Assembly (NCBI GenBank): GCA_963626295.1 | Contig: CAVFWS010000113.1 | Span: forward strand, 1-5,840 | Direction: 5' to 3' | Origin: UBA1731 sp963626295 | Lineage (GTDB): Bacteria > Verrucomicrobiota > Kiritimatiellia > RFP12 > UBA1067 | DNA: 5,840 bases | In this document: in pieces, positions 4,458 to 5,840 of the stretch | How the letters are laid out: each line of letters starts with the position of its first letter | How positions within the stretch are numbered: the first letter of the stretch is position 1 | Notes under the pieces: model-generated | Told to the model about the DNA's origin: nothing | The model's database searches: none | Seen by the model: the letters and a program-made list of their open reading frames with translations, nothing else | Made by a program: the position numbers and the translations under genes

Positions 4458-5840
4458 ATGGCATTTGGTTTTATCGGAAAGCTGCTGTCCAAGCTTACGG
4501 GGAAGGACGGTGCAGACCGTCCGCGCAAGGGAGCGGATGGCCAGGCGGGAAATGGTCGCGGAAGGCGAGGCAAGAGGGGTCGGCACGGAAAGAGTGGCGC
4601 CGAGAGGCCCAAGGAAGCGTCCTCGCAATCCCGCAGTCAACAGCAGCGCAAGCCGCAGCAGAAGGGCGTCCGTGGTCCCGAGGGCGCTGCCGATGAGGGG
4701 CAGGGCCGTCGCGGGCGCAGCGGCGACAGGCGTCGCAGGGATGGGCATCGCACGGATCGCCGCCGCCAGGACGGGCGCGAAGGATTCGGGTCAAGGAGAG
4801 GCGGCGCACGCGGAAAGCCGGTCTCGATGGACACTGCGCCGAACGAGATGCGCCCGGGCGGAGAGGTGTCTGCCGAGGAGCGCAAGAGGCGGCAGGAGCT
4901 TCATGCCGCATGGACTGTCGACCAGTTCGCGGTGGCACCGGCAGAGGGGAAGAAGCGTTTCCACGATTTCGACCTTCCGTCGGAGGTCATGCATGGCATA
5001 GCGGATCTTGGCTTTCAGTATTGCACCGAGATCCAGGCGCTGTCGCTGCAGAACGCGCTTGACGGGAAGAACATCGCCGGCAAGGCGCAGACGGGTTCCG
5101 GCAAGACGGCCGCGTTCCTCGTCGCGATCCTTACGCGCTATTTGCGCACCCCAGACCTTCGGTCCAAGAAGAACGGGTGTCCGCGGGCGCTCGTCATAGC
5201 CCCGACTCGCGAGCTTGTGATACAGATCTGCAAGGATGCCGACGCGATCGGCAAGTACTGCGACCTGCGCTCGCTTGCAGTCTACGGCGGCATGGATTAC
5301 GACCGGCAGAAGCGCGAGCTCCAGGAGTCCCCCATAGACCTGCTTGTGGCCACCCCTGGTCGCCTCCTCGACTTCTGCAACCAGCACGTGATAGACCTCA
5401 ACAAGGTGGATACGCTCGTCATTGACGAGGCGGACCGCATGCTCGACATGGGCTTCATACCCGATGTCCGCCGCATAATGGGCCGGCTTCCCACCAAGGA
5501 CAGGCGCGCGACGATGCTCTATTCCGCGACGCTTTCCGACAGCGTAATGGAGCTCGCCTCCCAGTGGATGGAGGAGCCTGTGCGCGCGGAGGTCAGCAGC
5601 GAGCACAACGCCACGGATACGGTAAGGCAGGTCGTGTACGTGATCCGCGCCGATGACAAGTTCAAGGTGCTGTACAACCACATAGCCCTGCATCCCGACG
5701 CGAGGGCGATAGTGTTCTGCAACCGCAAGTCGACTACGGAGGACGTGTACGAGTCCCTGAAGCGCAGGGGAGTGTCGTGCGACATGCTTTCCGGCGACGT
5801 GAACCAGAACCGGCGCCTCAAGACGCTTGAGGACTTCCGC
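4458..5840 (+). CDS. RhlB-like DEAD-box ATP-dependent RNA helicase, 3' end missing
   Basis: 461 residues are visible and the frame is open to the window end. It should unwind short RNA duplexes with ATP in the cytoplasm. Residues 1-123 are low complexity: a short hydrophobic start (MAFGFIGKLLSKLTG), then a very basic Arg/Gly/Gln-rich stretch up to about 122. The helicase core follows: the Q-motif region with F168/F171 and CTEIQ (189-193), motif I AQTGSGKT (210-217), Ia PTREL (249-253), GG (277-278), Ib TPGR (299-302), motif II DEAD (323-326), motif III SAT (356-358), and IVFCNRK (418-424) in the second RecA domain. Motifs V and VI lie beyond the window. CTEIQALSLQNALDGKNIAGKAQTG-type spacing and SGDVNQNRRLKTLEDF resemble RhlB more than RhlE or DeaD. 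The ATG at 4458 has no Shine-Dalgarno. The frame stays open back to the rpsI stop, so a GTG at 4410 cannot be excluded. It lies 93 nt after rpsI, with a hairpin and no visible promoter, so read-through from the ribosomal operon is possible. Confidence 0.88.
   Translation, partial: MAFGFIGKLLSKLTGKDGADRPRKGADGQAGNGRGRRGKRGRHGKSGAERPKEASSQSRSQQQRKPQQKGVRGPEGAADEGQGRRGRSGDRRRRDGHRTDRRRQDGREGFGSRRGGARGKPVSMDTAPNEMRPGGEVSAEERKRRQELHAAWTVDQFAVAPAEGKKRFHDFDLPSEVMHGIADLGFQYCTEIQALSLQNALDGKNIAGKAQTGSGKTAAFLVAILTRYLRTPDLRSKKNGCPRALVIAPTRELVIQICKDADAIGKYCDLRSLAVYGGMDYDRQKRELQESPIDLLVATPGRLLDFCNQHVIDLNKVDTLVIDEADRMLDMGFIPDVRRIMGRLPTKDRRATMLYSATLSDSVMELASQWMEEPVRAEVSSEHNATDTVRQVVYVIRADDKFKVLYNHIALHPDARAIVFCNRKSTTEDVYESLKRRGVSCDMLSGDVNQNRRLKTLEDFR

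Noticed and set aside
4791..5693. 300-codon minus-strand open frame opposite the helicase
   Set aside because: The + strand encodes the complete DEAD-box motif series here; the reverse frame has no family features.
1..5840. CRISPR arrays, insertion sequences, tRNA or rRNA genes, long direct repeats
   Set aside because: None was seen by eye. Coding density is high and the genes are core functions.

Overview
This is a GC-rich chromosomal window from a bacterium. It holds six protein genes, all on the + strand, and no RNA genes, mobile elements or CRISPR. The closest fit I can suggest is the PVC group (Verrucomicrobiota/Kiritimatiellota-like, perhaps an anaerobe). This rests on the style of the L13 protein, the butyrate-kinase family gene, and the mix of Shine-Dalgarno and Shine-Dalgarno-free starts. 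It is an inference and not firm.

Layout. (1) 1-371 is the C-terminal part of PrmA, the SAM-dependent methyltransferase of ribosomal protein L11. (2) 383-856 is a small DUF456 membrane protein. It is preceded by an extended -10 box that contains the prmA stop codon, so its mRNA may be almost leaderless. (3) 862-2172 is an MtaD-type amidohydrolase (5'-methylthioadenosine/S-adenosylhomocysteine deaminase), set by a perfect GGAGG that overlaps the end of the DUF456 gene. (4) 2173-2269 is a gap with a hairpin, an extended -10 promoter and a possible 10-codon leader ORF. (5) 2270-3376 is a divergent butyrate-kinase family protein. (6) 3377-3513 holds the best promoter of the window (TTGACT, 17 bp, TTTAAT) and a leader of about 95 nt with three hairpins and a possible pseudoknot. 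(7) 3514-4364 is the conserved rplM-rpsI operon (L13, S9). (8) 4365-4457 is filled mostly by a long imperfect hairpin. (9) 4458-5840 is an RhlB-like DEAD-box RNA helicase with a long basic Arg/Gly-rich N-terminal extension, cut off by the window end before motifs V and VI.

How the genes fit together. prmA, DUF456 and mtaD are packed head to tail and may be partly co-transcribed. PrmA releases S-adenosylhomocysteine and MtaD can deaminate it, a plausible but unproven link. buk has its own promoter. rplM-rpsI is the translation operon, and its structured leader is where L13 autogenous control would be expected. An RNA helicase directly after ribosomal protein genes suits a role in RNA or ribosome metabolism. 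The window is mostly ordinary core genome. I do not see a new multi-gene system. The points worth a second look are the RNA structures, the leaderless-like starts, and the unusual helicase N-terminus.
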